Of a DNA stretch of 64,000 bases, positions 16,291-23,469 are shown one piece after another. The stretch is from NCBI RefSeq assembly GCF_002245355.1, contig NZ_NOWF01000005.1, forward strand, positions 240,587 through 304,586, given 5' to 3'. The notes beneath the pieces were generated by a model, which was not told the origin of the DNA, ran no database searches, and saw nothing but the letters and a program-made list of their open reading frames with translations. The DNA is from Paludifilum halophilum. GTDB lineage: Bacteria; Bacillota; Bacilli; Thermoactinomycetales; DSM-45169. The stretch's first letter is position 1. Each line of letters starts with the position of its first letter. A program made the translations under genes and the position numbers.

Positions 16291-16302
16291 GAACGTTTGT
16301 TC
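16291..16302 (-). promoter_or_regulatory. LexA (DinR) SOS box upstream of the Y-family polymerase
   Basis: GAAC AAAC GTTC on the minus strand matches GAAC-RNRY-GTTC of the Bacillus SOS operator exactly, 29 bases before the start codon. Confidence 0.8.
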
Positions 16303-16359
16303 TCATTTCAAGGATACCCAGTTGGGAGGAAGTTGAAAAGAGGAAAATGAAGGGATGCG

Positions 16360-16389
16360 AAAAGCCGGCCCTGACAAAGGCCGGCTTTG
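16360..16389 (-). terminator. Terminator of the DUF1885 gene
   Basis: AAAGCCGGCC/GGCCGGCTTT stem with an eight-base loop; TTTTC follows on the minus strand. Confidence 0.85.
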
Positions 16390-16402
16390 ATGGAGGAGCG
16401 GA

Positions 16403-16831
16403 TTATGGCTTTCGCGGGTTGAAATACATGATTCGTCCGTTGAATAGATGGAGTTCGGCCTGAAAAGCTTTGGCCAGGTACCGGCAAAATTCGTTCGCTT
16501 TGGCGGTATCCCCGTGAGTGGCTCCGTCCGGGACCACCAACTGGATGTAATTGAGACCCTCTTCATCGTCGTTTTTTTCCGAACCGACACCTGCGATCAG
16601 ATATTTGTAAAGCTTCCCCTCTTTTCCTTTTAATAAAAGCCAGCGGGTGCTTTCCCGGGATTGTTCCTCCATCGTATAGGGGAAGGCGGCATCGGCATAT
16701 TTCCAACCCAGCTGTTCCCCGGTGTGGGAGGTCATTTCGATATAGCGTTGAAATTCCTTGCGCACATCTTCCAAGGATAAATCCTGTTGCCTTGAACCTT
16801 TCACCAGCTTGATATAGGCACTTTTAGCCAC
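16403..16831 (-). CDS. DUF1885 family protein
   Basis: 142-residue cytoplasmic protein resembling DUF1885, a small domain family of bacilli with solved structures but no known function. The N-terminus AKSAYIKLVKGSRQQDL and the block TGEQLGWKYADAAFPY are the recognisable parts. Start GTG 16831 is placed seven bases after GGGGGTGA; the upstream extension to 16882 lacks a site. Followed by a strong terminator. The roughly 330 bases upstream (16832-17157) hold no gene I can support. Confidence 0.65.
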   Translation of the reverse strand: MAKSAYIKLVKGSRQQDLSLEDVRKEFQRYIEMTSHTGEQLGWKYADAAFPYTMEEQSRESTRWLLLKGKEGKLYKYLIAGVGSEKNDDEEGLNYIQLVVPDGATHGDTAKANEFCRYLAKAFQAELHLFNGRIMYFNPRKP

Positions 16832-17157
16832 CTGCAGTTCACCCCCGGTTATGAAAAGAGATCGCACAACGTGAAATCGCATACACCTTTTATCTTAGCA
16901 CTTTAGCGAAAGTTTTTACAGACAGCGGATGTTTGTTCGTAAATGGTTGATCAACCCATCTATTTCAAAAAATAAAAATTAAATAAAGGGAATAAACACC
17001 TGTCCGTTGAATGGAAAGGGTATCAACCCCGATATAGCCGTGGACAGTTTAAAGGTGAGGTAAAAAAGGTAAAATATTATGAATTATACGTTGTGTTGGA
17101 AGAACGCCTGTGATAAACTATTATTTACTCCGCAGAGTGCGATGGGGGATGGATCTG

Positions 17158-17598
17158 ATGCGAAAAGCGGATTTGTTGGATGATCTCCGCGCTGAAATCG
17201 GCGTCGTGTCAGACAAATTGGATGGGGATATCGAGAAGTTATATGATTTTTCCATCCGATCCTTATTCGAACAGGTTCCGGACTACCGCTACGCCGGTGT
17301 TTATCTCGCGTCGAACGGGCAGTTTCATTGTCTGTGTCGGGCGGGCCATAGCATTCTTTCTTCCGTTGTTCCCTTCGGTCAAGGATTGCATAGCTTGGCC
17401 GCCGTCAGAGGCGGAGTGGTCAGGGAGCAAACGGGCAATCGGACGGAAGTGTACGTTCCTTTTTATAGGGGGCACCATCTGATCGGGGAGTTGGTAATCA
17501 TCGGAGAGCCGGCGAACAGCATCGATGAGGAAGACATCGCCCTCTTTTGCGAGCTGGCCTCCCTCTTTGAAAGCAAAGTGGAGGAGTGCAACCCCTAA
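17158..17598 (+). CDS. GAF domain protein
   Basis: 146-residue single GAF domain protein: helix at the N-terminus, then strands YAGVYLASNGQFHCLC, an AVRGGVVREQTGN segment, and TEVYVPFYRGHHLIGELVIIGE, typical of the GAF core, with a C-terminal helix. GAF domains bind small ligands or cyclic nucleotides; this one keeps one cysteine (CLCRAGH) but not the pattern of free methionine sulfoxide reductases that I could confirm. Start ATG 17158 follows GGGGGATGG; ATG 17149 and GTG 17110 are alternatives. Followed closely by the DUF3055 gene. Confidence 0.72.
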   Translation: MRKADLLDDLRAEIGVVSDKLDGDIEKLYDFSIRSLFEQVPDYRYAGVYLASNGQFHCLCRAGHSILSSVVPFGQGLHSLAAVRGGVVREQTGNRTEVYVPFYRGHHLIGELVIIGEPANSIDEEDIALFCELASLFESKVEECNP

Positions 17599-17681
17599 GG
17601 GAGCCTGAAATCGGCGGGATTGTCTTGAAGAAGTCCGAATTCCCCGAACGGACATATCCTGAAATAAGGAGGGGATCTGGT

Positions 17682-17987
17682 ATGAGTCTATATGAACGGC
17701 TGTACGACGAGTCGGAGCAGGCCAATGTCCGCTTTATCGGTTTTATTTCCGAGCACGGCCGGTATGATTTCGGAATTGTTTACACCCGGATGTTTTTTGG
17801 GAAACCGCTGGTCGTTTGTATGCAGACCGGACGTTCCTCCCTCCTCGCCTTGGATGATTTGGAAAACCTGGATGATCTCCAGCGCCTCTACAATCTGCGA
17901 TCGTTGACAGAGGCGGAGGAAGTGTCCGTGTTCCTCCGGAACAATCTGCCGGCCCTCACGTTGGAGGCGGAGGCGGAATCCGGTTAA
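17682..17987 (+). CDS. DUF3055 family protein
   Basis: 101-residue protein resembling DUF3055, a small conserved family of bacilli of unknown function. Recognisable core: ANVRFIGFISEHGRYDFGIVYT then FFGKPLVVCMQTGRSSLL. Start ATG 17682 sits behind AAGGAGGGGATC. It follows the GAF gene on the same strand by about 80 bases and ends before a strong terminator, so both may form one transcript. Confidence 0.75.
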   Translation: MSLYERLYDESEQANVRFIGFISEHGRYDFGIVYTRMFFGKPLVVCMQTGRSSLLALDDLENLDDLQRLYNLRSLTEAEEVSVFLRNNLPALTLEAEAESG

Positions 17988-18010
17988 ACGGGAAATATCC
18001 ATTGTCAAAG

Positions 18011-18049
18011 CAACGGGGAACTTTGCCAGGTTCAACCCGTTGTTTTTTT
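18011..18049 (+). terminator. Rho-independent terminator
   Basis: CAACGGG/CCCGTTG stem with a long loop and seven Ts. Confidence 0.75.
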
Positions 18050-18100
18050 ATGATGTCATAAAAAGGGCGGTCCCAAAGTGTGGAATCCAAATCCGATGCG

Positions 18101-18129
18101 TTGACATAATTAGTATGTCATATTATAAT
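18101..18129 (+). promoter_or_regulatory. Perfect-consensus sigma-A promoter of the SR1-like RNA
   Basis: TTGACA, exactly 17 bases, TATAAT. Start of transcription predicted near 18136. Confidence 0.9.
18114..18124 (+). promoter_or_regulatory. Candidate CcpN operator inside the SR1 promoter
   Basis: TATGTCATATT fits the CcpN consensus TRTGHYATAYW (recalled from B. subtilis work) at all positions and overlaps the spacer and -10, where binding would repress. CcpN is the main repressor of SR1 in B. subtilis during glycolytic growth. Confidence 0.6.
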
Positions 18130-18146
18130 CAATGATACATAATAAA

Positions 18147-18159
18147 TGAAGCGCTTTCA
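18147..18159 (+). promoter_or_regulatory. cre-like site just after the SR1 start
   Basis: TGAAGCGCTTTCA is the CcpA cre palindrome with one base missing from the left arm. It would lie about ten bases into the transcript. Confidence 0.4.
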
Positions 18160-18186
18160 ACAAAGTTCGCGCGGAGGGGGTACGAG

Positions 18187-18309
18187 ATGGAAGTCATCGT
18201 TTGTCAAACGTGCGATGAAATCATCACCTATGTCGAAGGTGACAAGTCCGGGATCCTCTACGGCAAGTGTTCCGGGTGCGACAAGGAGCGCTCTCCTGAA
18301 AAGAAATGA
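18187..18309 (+). CDS. sr1P: SR1P-family GapA-binding peptide
   Basis: 40-residue peptide with two cysteine pairs, VCQTCDE near the N-terminus and KCSGCDK near the end, around a GILYGKC segment. This is the SR1P pattern (IVCQ-x-C ... LYGKC). In B. subtilis SR1P binds glyceraldehyde-3-phosphate dehydrogenase GapA and promotes its association with RNase J1. GGAGGGGG lies before the ATG. It is the only reading frame in a transcript with its own promoter and terminator. Confidence 0.85.
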   Translation: MEVIVCQTCDEIITYVEGDKSGILYGKCSGCDKERSPEKK

Positions 18310-18335
18310 TACCATTCATCAAACGCGATACAGAC

Positions 18336-18368
18336 ACCCTGCAGCTCAGCTGCAGGGTTTATTTTGGC
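18336..18368 (+). terminator. Terminator of the SR1-like RNA
   Basis: ACCCTGCAGCT/AGCTGCAGGGT stem with a tight loop, then TTTATTTT. Confidence 0.88.
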
Positions 18369-18465
18369 TGAAAAAATGTTTGTCACCGGTGAGGACGGTC
18401 TCTTTAAGAATAAATGATGTAAACATGACATCTAATGTTAGTGGCAAGCTGTTTTTTTATGAACG

Positions 18466-18566
18466 AATGCCCCATCTGGCGACAAAGTTTAGCAGGGTGG
18501 TAGGTCGTTCGGAGATCCTTTGTGTTTGTTACACATCCAGCAAGGGATCAAAGCAGAAGTTTGAAG
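18466..18566 (+). repeat. Dispersed structured repeat, copy A (truncated)
   Basis: Starts TGCCCCATCTGG and ends in CAAGGGATCAAA...; shares AGGGTGGTAGG and AGATCCTTTG with the full copies at 31037, 46164 and 47113 but lacks the right arm of the internal hairpin. Confidence 0.65.
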
Positions 18567-18585
18567 ATGTAGAGGGGGTTAACGA

Positions 18586-19626
18586 ATGAGGAGAAGAAGG
18601 TGGGTTGGTGCAGTATGGACGATTATGGTATGTTCCGCCCTTGTAATGGCGGGATGTTCGGCTGGCGGTGATACCCCACAGGGGGGTGCCGATGGAAAGA
18701 TCAGCTTTTACTCCCCGGAAACTCCCGATATGACGAAGGAGATCGGCCGGGCGTATGAACAGGCCAATCCCGGCTCCAATGTGGATGTTCAATACGGGGG
18801 GACGAATGTCATCGTCAACCGTTTGATTGCGGAAAAGGGCCGTCCGATGGGGGATCTCTGGTATGGAGGAGGGGGTATTCTGCCCTTTGAAACGGCTGAA
18901 GATAAAGGGATCATCACTCCGTACACACCGAAAGGGACCGAGGATTGGCCCGTGAAAAGAAACGGGATCAAGATCCGTGATGAAAACTGGAATTGGGTCG
19001 GTGCCGAAGTGTTTGTGTTGGGATTTATCTATAACACCGATAAGGTCGAGAAGGATGAGGCTCCGAAAACCTGGGACGATCTGTTGAATCCCCGGTGGAA
19101 GGGAAAGTTTCAGATGTCCAACCCCGCCGCATCGGGAACCGCTACTTTAACGGTGATGAGCCAGTTGATGGAGCGGGGGGGAGAGAAAGGATGGAAATAC
19201 TTTAACCGATTGGTCAGGCAATCCAATGCCATGCCGGATTCCGGATCCGCGCCCTCCCAGGCGGTGGCCAAGGGAGAAGCGGAAGTCGGTGTCGCCTTTG
19301 ATTTTATGGCTTATGAAATGCAGGCCCGAGGAGAAAAGGTGGACTTCATTGTGCCGGAAAAGACACCGATTTTGGTAAATCCGGTCTCCTTGGTGAAAGA
19401 TGGTCCCAATCCGGAAGGCGGGAAAGCTTTTATCGATTTTATGCTGTCCAAGGAGGGCCAGGAGCTGCTGGCCAAATGGTATCACATTCCGATCCGGCAG
19501 GACGTGGAGTCGAAGACACCGTTGACATTGGAAAAAGTGATGCCTCACGCCCAAGAGCTGGATGTGGACTGGGCGGTGGAGAACTATGACCGAATCCGTA
19601 AGGAATGGAGAGAAAATTACGAATAA
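18586..19626 (+). CDS. ABC transporter substrate-binding lipoprotein (AfuA/FbpA-like)
   Basis: 346-residue extracytoplasmic solute-binding protein. The signal peptide ends in a lipobox (VMAGC), so it is a lipoprotein on the outer face of the membrane. The mature part (ISFYSPETPDMTKEIGRAYEQ..., YGGTNVIVNRLIAEKGRPMGDLWYGG, VGAEVFVLGFIYNTDKV) is of the family that contains ferric-, thiamine-, 2-aminoethylphosphonate- and sugar-phosphate-binding proteins. First gene of a four-gene operon ending in a HAD phosphatase; I see no Fur box upstream, which favours a phosphorylated organic substrate over iron (inference). Confidence 0.9.
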   Translation: MRRRRWVGAVWTIMVCSALVMAGCSAGGDTPQGGADGKISFYSPETPDMTKEIGRAYEQANPGSNVDVQYGGTNVIVNRLIAEKGRPMGDLWYGGGGILPFETAEDKGIITPYTPKGTEDWPVKRNGIKIRDENWNWVGAEVFVLGFIYNTDKVEKDEAPKTWDDLLNPRWKGKFQMSNPAASGTATLTVMSQLMERGGEKGWKYFNRLVRQSNAMPDSGSAPSQAVAKGEAEVGVAFDFMAYEMQARGEKVDFIVPEKTPILVNPVSLVKDGPNPEGGKAFIDFMLSKEGQELLAKWYHIPIRQDVESKTPLTLEKVMPHAQELDVDWAVENYDRIRKEWRENYE

Positions 19627-19638
19627 GGAGTCCGGATC

Positions 19639-20772
19639 ATGGCCTTTGTAGCAATCCGACATTTGTATAAAGAATTTGACGGGATTCCGGCACTGGAGAA
19701 TGTTCACCTCGAGATCGAAGAGGGGGAATTTTTTGCCTTACTGGGTCCCTCCGGATGTGGAAAAACGACGACAATGCGCTGTATCGCCGGCTTTGAATCC
19801 CCCACTTCCGGAACCATCGAAATCGGTGGGGAGGACGTCAGCCGCATCCCCGCCAATCGCCGAAGCTGCGGAATGGTGTCTCAAAGTTATGCGTTGTTTC
19901 CTCATATGACGGTCTTTGAAAATGTTGCCTACAGCCTCAATATCCGCCGGTTTTACCGGGGAGGTTTGAGCGACAGGGTTTCCGTTCTGGCTGGTATGTT
20001 GAACCGAAAGTTGGGGCGGGTGAATCGGGAGACGGAGGAAAAGGTGCAGAACTACTTAAAACTGGTGGAACTGTCCCATCTGGGAGACCGTCTTCCGGGG
20101 CAGCTCTCCGGCGGGCAACAGCAGCGGGTGGCTTTGGCTCGGGCGTTGATCATGGAGCCGGCGGTTCTGTTGATGGATGAACCGTTGTCCAATTTGGATA
20201 AGAAGCTGAGAAACAGTATGCGGGTGATGATTCGGGATATCCAGAAGAAAGTGGGGATTACCACCCTGTTTGTCACTCATGATCAGGAGGAAGCGATGAG
20301 CATGGCGGATCGGGTGGCTGTGATGTCTGAAGGAAAGGTGATTCAGGTGGATACTCCTTCGGGGTTATACAGCCATCCGGCCCATTCCTTTGTGGCTGAT
20401 TTTGTGGGTTCCTCCAATATTTTGCGCGGGGAAGTTTTCCCGGCGGATGAGGGAGAAGGGAGCTGGATTATTATTCCTGGGGAAGTTCGCCTTCGATCCG
20501 ATTCTCGGAGGGAGAAGGGGGAGGCGATGGTGCTGATTCGCCCTGAAAGCCTCACTCTTCTTTCCTCTGCTGAAGCGGCGGGGCAAGGTGAAAACCGGCT
20601 CTCCGGGAGCATCCGGTGGGCTGCATATTTCGGTGCTAAAGTAAGATACGGGGTGGACCTCGGGCCTTTCGCTCTTCAAGTGGATACCGTTTACCGGAGT
20701 GGAGAGCCTCTGCTTCAGGAAGGGGATGCGGTAATGCTCACGGTGGAGCCGAACCAGGTGGTGGTTTTATGA
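19639..20772 (+). CDS. ABC transporter ATP-binding protein with TOBE domain
   Basis: 377-residue ATPase of the importer. Walker A GPSGCGKTTT, signature LSGGQQQRVALARAL, Walker B VLLMDEP, H-loop FVTHDQEEA, then a C-terminal TOBE regulatory domain. Between the Q-loop and signature there is an extra ~25-residue insertion (FYRGGLSDRVSVLAGMLNRK) not usual in FbpC-type ATPases. AAGGAG sits upstream of the ATG. It overlaps the permease gene by four bases. Confidence 0.93.
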   Translation: MAFVAIRHLYKEFDGIPALENVHLEIEEGEFFALLGPSGCGKTTTMRCIAGFESPTSGTIEIGGEDVSRIPANRRSCGMVSQSYALFPHMTVFENVAYSLNIRRFYRGGLSDRVSVLAGMLNRKLGRVNRETEEKVQNYLKLVELSHLGDRLPGQLSGGQQQRVALARALIMEPAVLLMDEPLSNLDKKLRNSMRVMIRDIQKKVGITTLFVTHDQEEAMSMADRVAVMSEGKVIQVDTPSGLYSHPAHSFVADFVGSSNILRGEVFPADEGEGSWIIIPGEVRLRSDSRREKGEAMVLIRPESLTLLSSAEAAGQGENRLSGSIRWAAYFGAKVRYGVDLGPFALQVDTVYRSGEPLLQEGDAVMLTVEPNQVVVL

Positions 20773-22472
20773 AGAAACGCCTGCCGAGGTTTGATGGACT
20801 TACCATTCTTCAGTGGACAATTTTTCTCTTTTTTCTGGTTTTTTTGGTCATTCCCCTTTTGTCCATCTTTCTGGTCAGCTTTACTGGTGAACCGATCAAC
20901 TTGCCGGGCAGTCTGATCGATTCCCGAATTTTTTCAACGACAGTGGAAAAATTGTCCCATGCATCCTTGGAGGGGTATCAGTCCCTATTCGGAGGTTCCC
21001 GCTATTTAACCGCCCTATGGAACAGCTTGAAGCTGTCGATGGGTGTTGCGATCCTGGTGACGCTTGTTTGTCTGCCTATGGCTTACGCCTTCGCCCGGAC
21101 CGATATGCCTTTGAAAAAAACATTTGCCGCCTTGGCGACGGTTCCTCTGGTGATGCCTACCTTTATTTCGTCCTATGCATTTACCTTGATGTTCGGTCAA
21201 ACGGGGTGGGTGAACCATATCTGGAGGGCCTTCGGGGGAGAGGGCGTTCTGTTTGAAATTCAATCGATGCTGGGGATTGTCCTGGTGCAGATTTTTTTCT
21301 TTTTTCCTTATGCGCTTTGGCCGATGGTAGCCGCTTTCAAGACGAGCAATTCCAACCTGGAGGAGGCTTCGCAAAACCTGGGAGCGAAAGGGTGGTTCAC
21401 CTTTGCGCGGGTGACCCTCCCCCTGGCGGGACCGGGGATTGTGTCCAGTATGCTTCTCGTCTTTACCATCAGCTTTTCCGATTTCGGAACACCGATCATG
21501 ATGGCTCCCAAAAACCTGAACCTGATTGTGGTGGAAGCCTATCGGGAGATCGCCGGTTTTTTCAACTGGTCGGGTTCAGCCATACTGACGGTCGTCATGG
21601 TGCTGGTGGCCGCTTTCTTTTTCTGGATGCAGCGCTTGGTGGTCCGGGGCAAGGAGTACGGTACCATATCCGGCAAGCCGAGCCGAGTGAAGCCGGTGGC
21701 GAACCGGGGAGTTCGAACCGGACTCACCTTGTATACCCTTTTCGTCATGATGGTGCCGATCTTGGCGGTGGGCTCCATCTTTCTCTCCTCGATCGCTACC
21801 ACTTGGGGTTATCAGGCGTTACCCAACGGTTACACCCTGGATCATTATGTGACGATTTTCAGCCGTTCTTCCCAGAATATCCTCAACAGTCTGATCTTAG
21901 CTTCCGGTGCCTTGATATTGAGTGTGGTGATCGCTACTTTTGTTTCCTATTTTGTCATTCGACGCGGCTCCTCGGGGCTTGATTTCTTTTCCTCCATCCC
22001 CTTGGTGATTCCGGGCATTGCGCTGGGGATCGCCTTGATCCAGACCTTTAACACACCTCCCTTACAGTTGACGGGGACAGCGGCGATTCTGATCATCGCT
22101 TATACGATCCGGCGCATGCCGTATATGATCCGCTCGACGATGGGGACGATGATGGCCATTCGAAAAGAGATTGAAGAGGCGGCGGTCAATCTGGGAGCTT
22201 CCAATTTGGTGGCGGCGCTGACGGTGGTGGCCCCCCTGATGGTACCGGGGATTTCAGCGGGAGCGATTCTGGTTTTTGTGACGGTGGTCAAAGAGACCAG
22301 TATCTCCATTCTGATGGCGCCCACTGACTGGGCTCCGATGAGTTTGGCGGTGTTCCAAAACCTCCTGCGGGGTGAATTTTACACCGCTTCGGCGATGTCG
22401 ATCCTGATCATCGCCATCGTTGTCGCGTTGCAATCGATCGCCCGGAAAATTACCCGGGACCCATTGTATTGA
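20769..22472 (+). CDS. ABC transporter permease, two fused halves
   Basis: 567-residue membrane protein with two tandem permease domains, each with an EAA-type loop (EEASQNLGAKGWFTFARVTLP about residue 200 and EEAAVNLGASNLVAALTVVAP about 470), as in AfuB/FbpB/PhnU-V-type importers. About twelve helices. ATG start overlaps the ATPase stop as ATGA. A single protein therefore forms the whole channel. It is followed immediately by the HAD gene. Confidence 0.93.
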   Translation: MKKRLPRFDGLTILQWTIFLFFLVFLVIPLLSIFLVSFTGEPINLPGSLIDSRIFSTTVEKLSHASLEGYQSLFGGSRYLTALWNSLKLSMGVAILVTLVCLPMAYAFARTDMPLKKTFAALATVPLVMPTFISSYAFTLMFGQTGWVNHIWRAFGGEGVLFEIQSMLGIVLVQIFFFFPYALWPMVAAFKTSNSNLEEASQNLGAKGWFTFARVTLPLAGPGIVSSMLLVFTISFSDFGTPIMMAPKNLNLIVVEAYREIAGFFNWSGSAILTVVMVLVAAFFFWMQRLVVRGKEYGTISGKPSRVKPVANRGVRTGLTLYTLFVMMVPILAVGSIFLSSIATTWGYQALPNGYTLDHYVTIFSRSSQNILNSLILASGALILSVVIATFVSYFVIRRGSSGLDFFSSIPLVIPGIALGIALIQTFNTPPLQLTGTAAILIIAYTIRRMPYMIRSTMGTMMAIRKEIEEAAVNLGASNLVAALTVVAPLMVPGISAGAILVFVTVVKETSISILMAPTDWAPMSLAVFQNLLRGEFYTASAMSILIIAIVVALQSIARKITRDPLY

Positions 22473-22492
22473 ATGAGGAAAGGGCCGAGCTT

Positions 22493-23275
22493 ATGAGAGG
22501 ATATATCTTTGACCTGGATGGTACGGTCTACCTGGGAGAGCGTCCGATTCCCGGGGCGGCGGAAACGATCGATACCTTGCGAAGCCGGGGGGACAGAGTC
22601 GTTTTTTTATCCAATAAACCGATCGCCACCCGACATTCCTATGTCGAAAAGTTGAACCGGATGGGGATTGCGGCGGAGCTGAAGGAGGTGATCAACTCGT
22701 CCCTGGTAGCGGCTCGCTATCTCCGGCGGGTCTGTGTGCCGGGGGACGACCGGGTGTTGGTGATCGGGGAAGTTCCGATTCGGGAGGAACTGGCCGACCA
22801 CGGGGTCGCCATAACGGAATGTCCTGAGGAAGCTCAATACGTTTTGCTTTCTTGGGATCGCCATTTTACCTATGAGAAGCTGGACCGGGCTTTCCGGGCC
22901 TGTCTGAGGGGAGCCATTGTTATTGCTTCTAATCCCGACCGTACCTGCCCGACGGAACAGGGGCCGCTGCCGGATACAGGGGGGCTGATCGGAGCTTTGG
23001 AAGGAGTGACCGGAAAGCCGATTGATTGGGTGGCCGGGAAACCTTCCCCGATGATGGCCGCGGCTGCGGTGGAGCAATTGGGGTTGGACTATCCCTCCTG
23101 CTTGATGGTAGGAGATCGATTGGAGACGGACATCCGAATGGGAAACGAGACGGGGATGCAGTCAGCCCTGGTGCTGACAGGGATCACTTCTAGAATGGAG
23201 GCGGAAGCGTCCGAGGGGAGCCTGCGACCTCAATATATCTTAAACGACATCACCGAGCTCCTTGACTTGTCATAA
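22493..23275 (+). CDS. HAD superfamily IIA phosphatase
   Basis: 260-residue HAD-IIA hydrolase. DxD nucleophile motif in YIFDLDGTVY (Asp7/Asp9), motif II LSNKP, lysine in VAGKPSP, and GDRLETDI for Mg2+. Relatives (NagD, AraL, p-nitrophenylphosphatase type) dephosphorylate sugar phosphates and other small phosphoesters. Start ATG 22493 with AGGAAAGGG upstream, 20 bases past the permease stop; it is therefore the last gene of the importer operon and plausibly processes the imported compound. Confidence 0.88.
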   Translation: MRGYIFDLDGTVYLGERPIPGAAETIDTLRSRGDRVVFLSNKPIATRHSYVEKLNRMGIAAELKEVINSSLVAARYLRRVCVPGDDRVLVIGEVPIREELADHGVAITECPEEAQYVLLSWDRHFTYEKLDRAFRACLRGAIVIASNPDRTCPTEQGPLPDTGGLIGALEGVTGKPIDWVAGKPSPMMAAAAVEQLGLDYPSCLMVGDRLETDIRMGNETGMQSALVLTGITSRMEAEASEGSLRPQYILNDITELLDLS

Positions 23276-23378
23276 AGGATTTCCGCCGGCCACTGGCCCT
23301 CCCGGTTTGTCGTGTAGAAACTTGGAACATCCGGTTAGCCTTCAAATGTCCCGGTTCTGTTCATCCTCCATAAACATA

Positions 23379-23406
23379 AAAAAGCCACCCTCGCGGTGGC
23401 TTTTCC
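23379..23406. terminator. Bidirectional terminator
   Basis: AAAAGCCACC CTCGC GGTGGCTTTT between the convergent importer operon and speA. Confidence 0.9.
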
Positions 23407-23437
23407 TGTTTACTCCGTAAAATCCCGAGTCTTACAC

Positions 23438-23464
23438 GAAAAAAGGCCCGTGACGGGCTTTTGG
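23438..23464 (-). terminator. Terminator of speA
   Basis: On the minus strand AAGCCCGT/ACGGGCC-type stem followed by TTTTTT, just past the speA stop. Confidence 0.85.
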
Positions 23465-23469
23465 AGCAT

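Larger units (their letters stand above)
18136..18368 (+). ncRNA. SR1-like dual-function RNA
   Basis: About 230 nt from the predicted start to the terminator; B. subtilis SR1 is about 205 nt. In that species SR1 base-pairs with ahrC mRNA and also encodes the SR1P peptide. Here the peptide, strong promoter, CcpN-like operator and terminator are all present; base-pairing activity is inferred only from this analogy. Confidence 0.7.

Noticed and set aside
18560..18590. Fur box before the ABC importer operon
   Set aside because: No GATAATGATTATC-like palindrome is present, so iron regulation is not supported.
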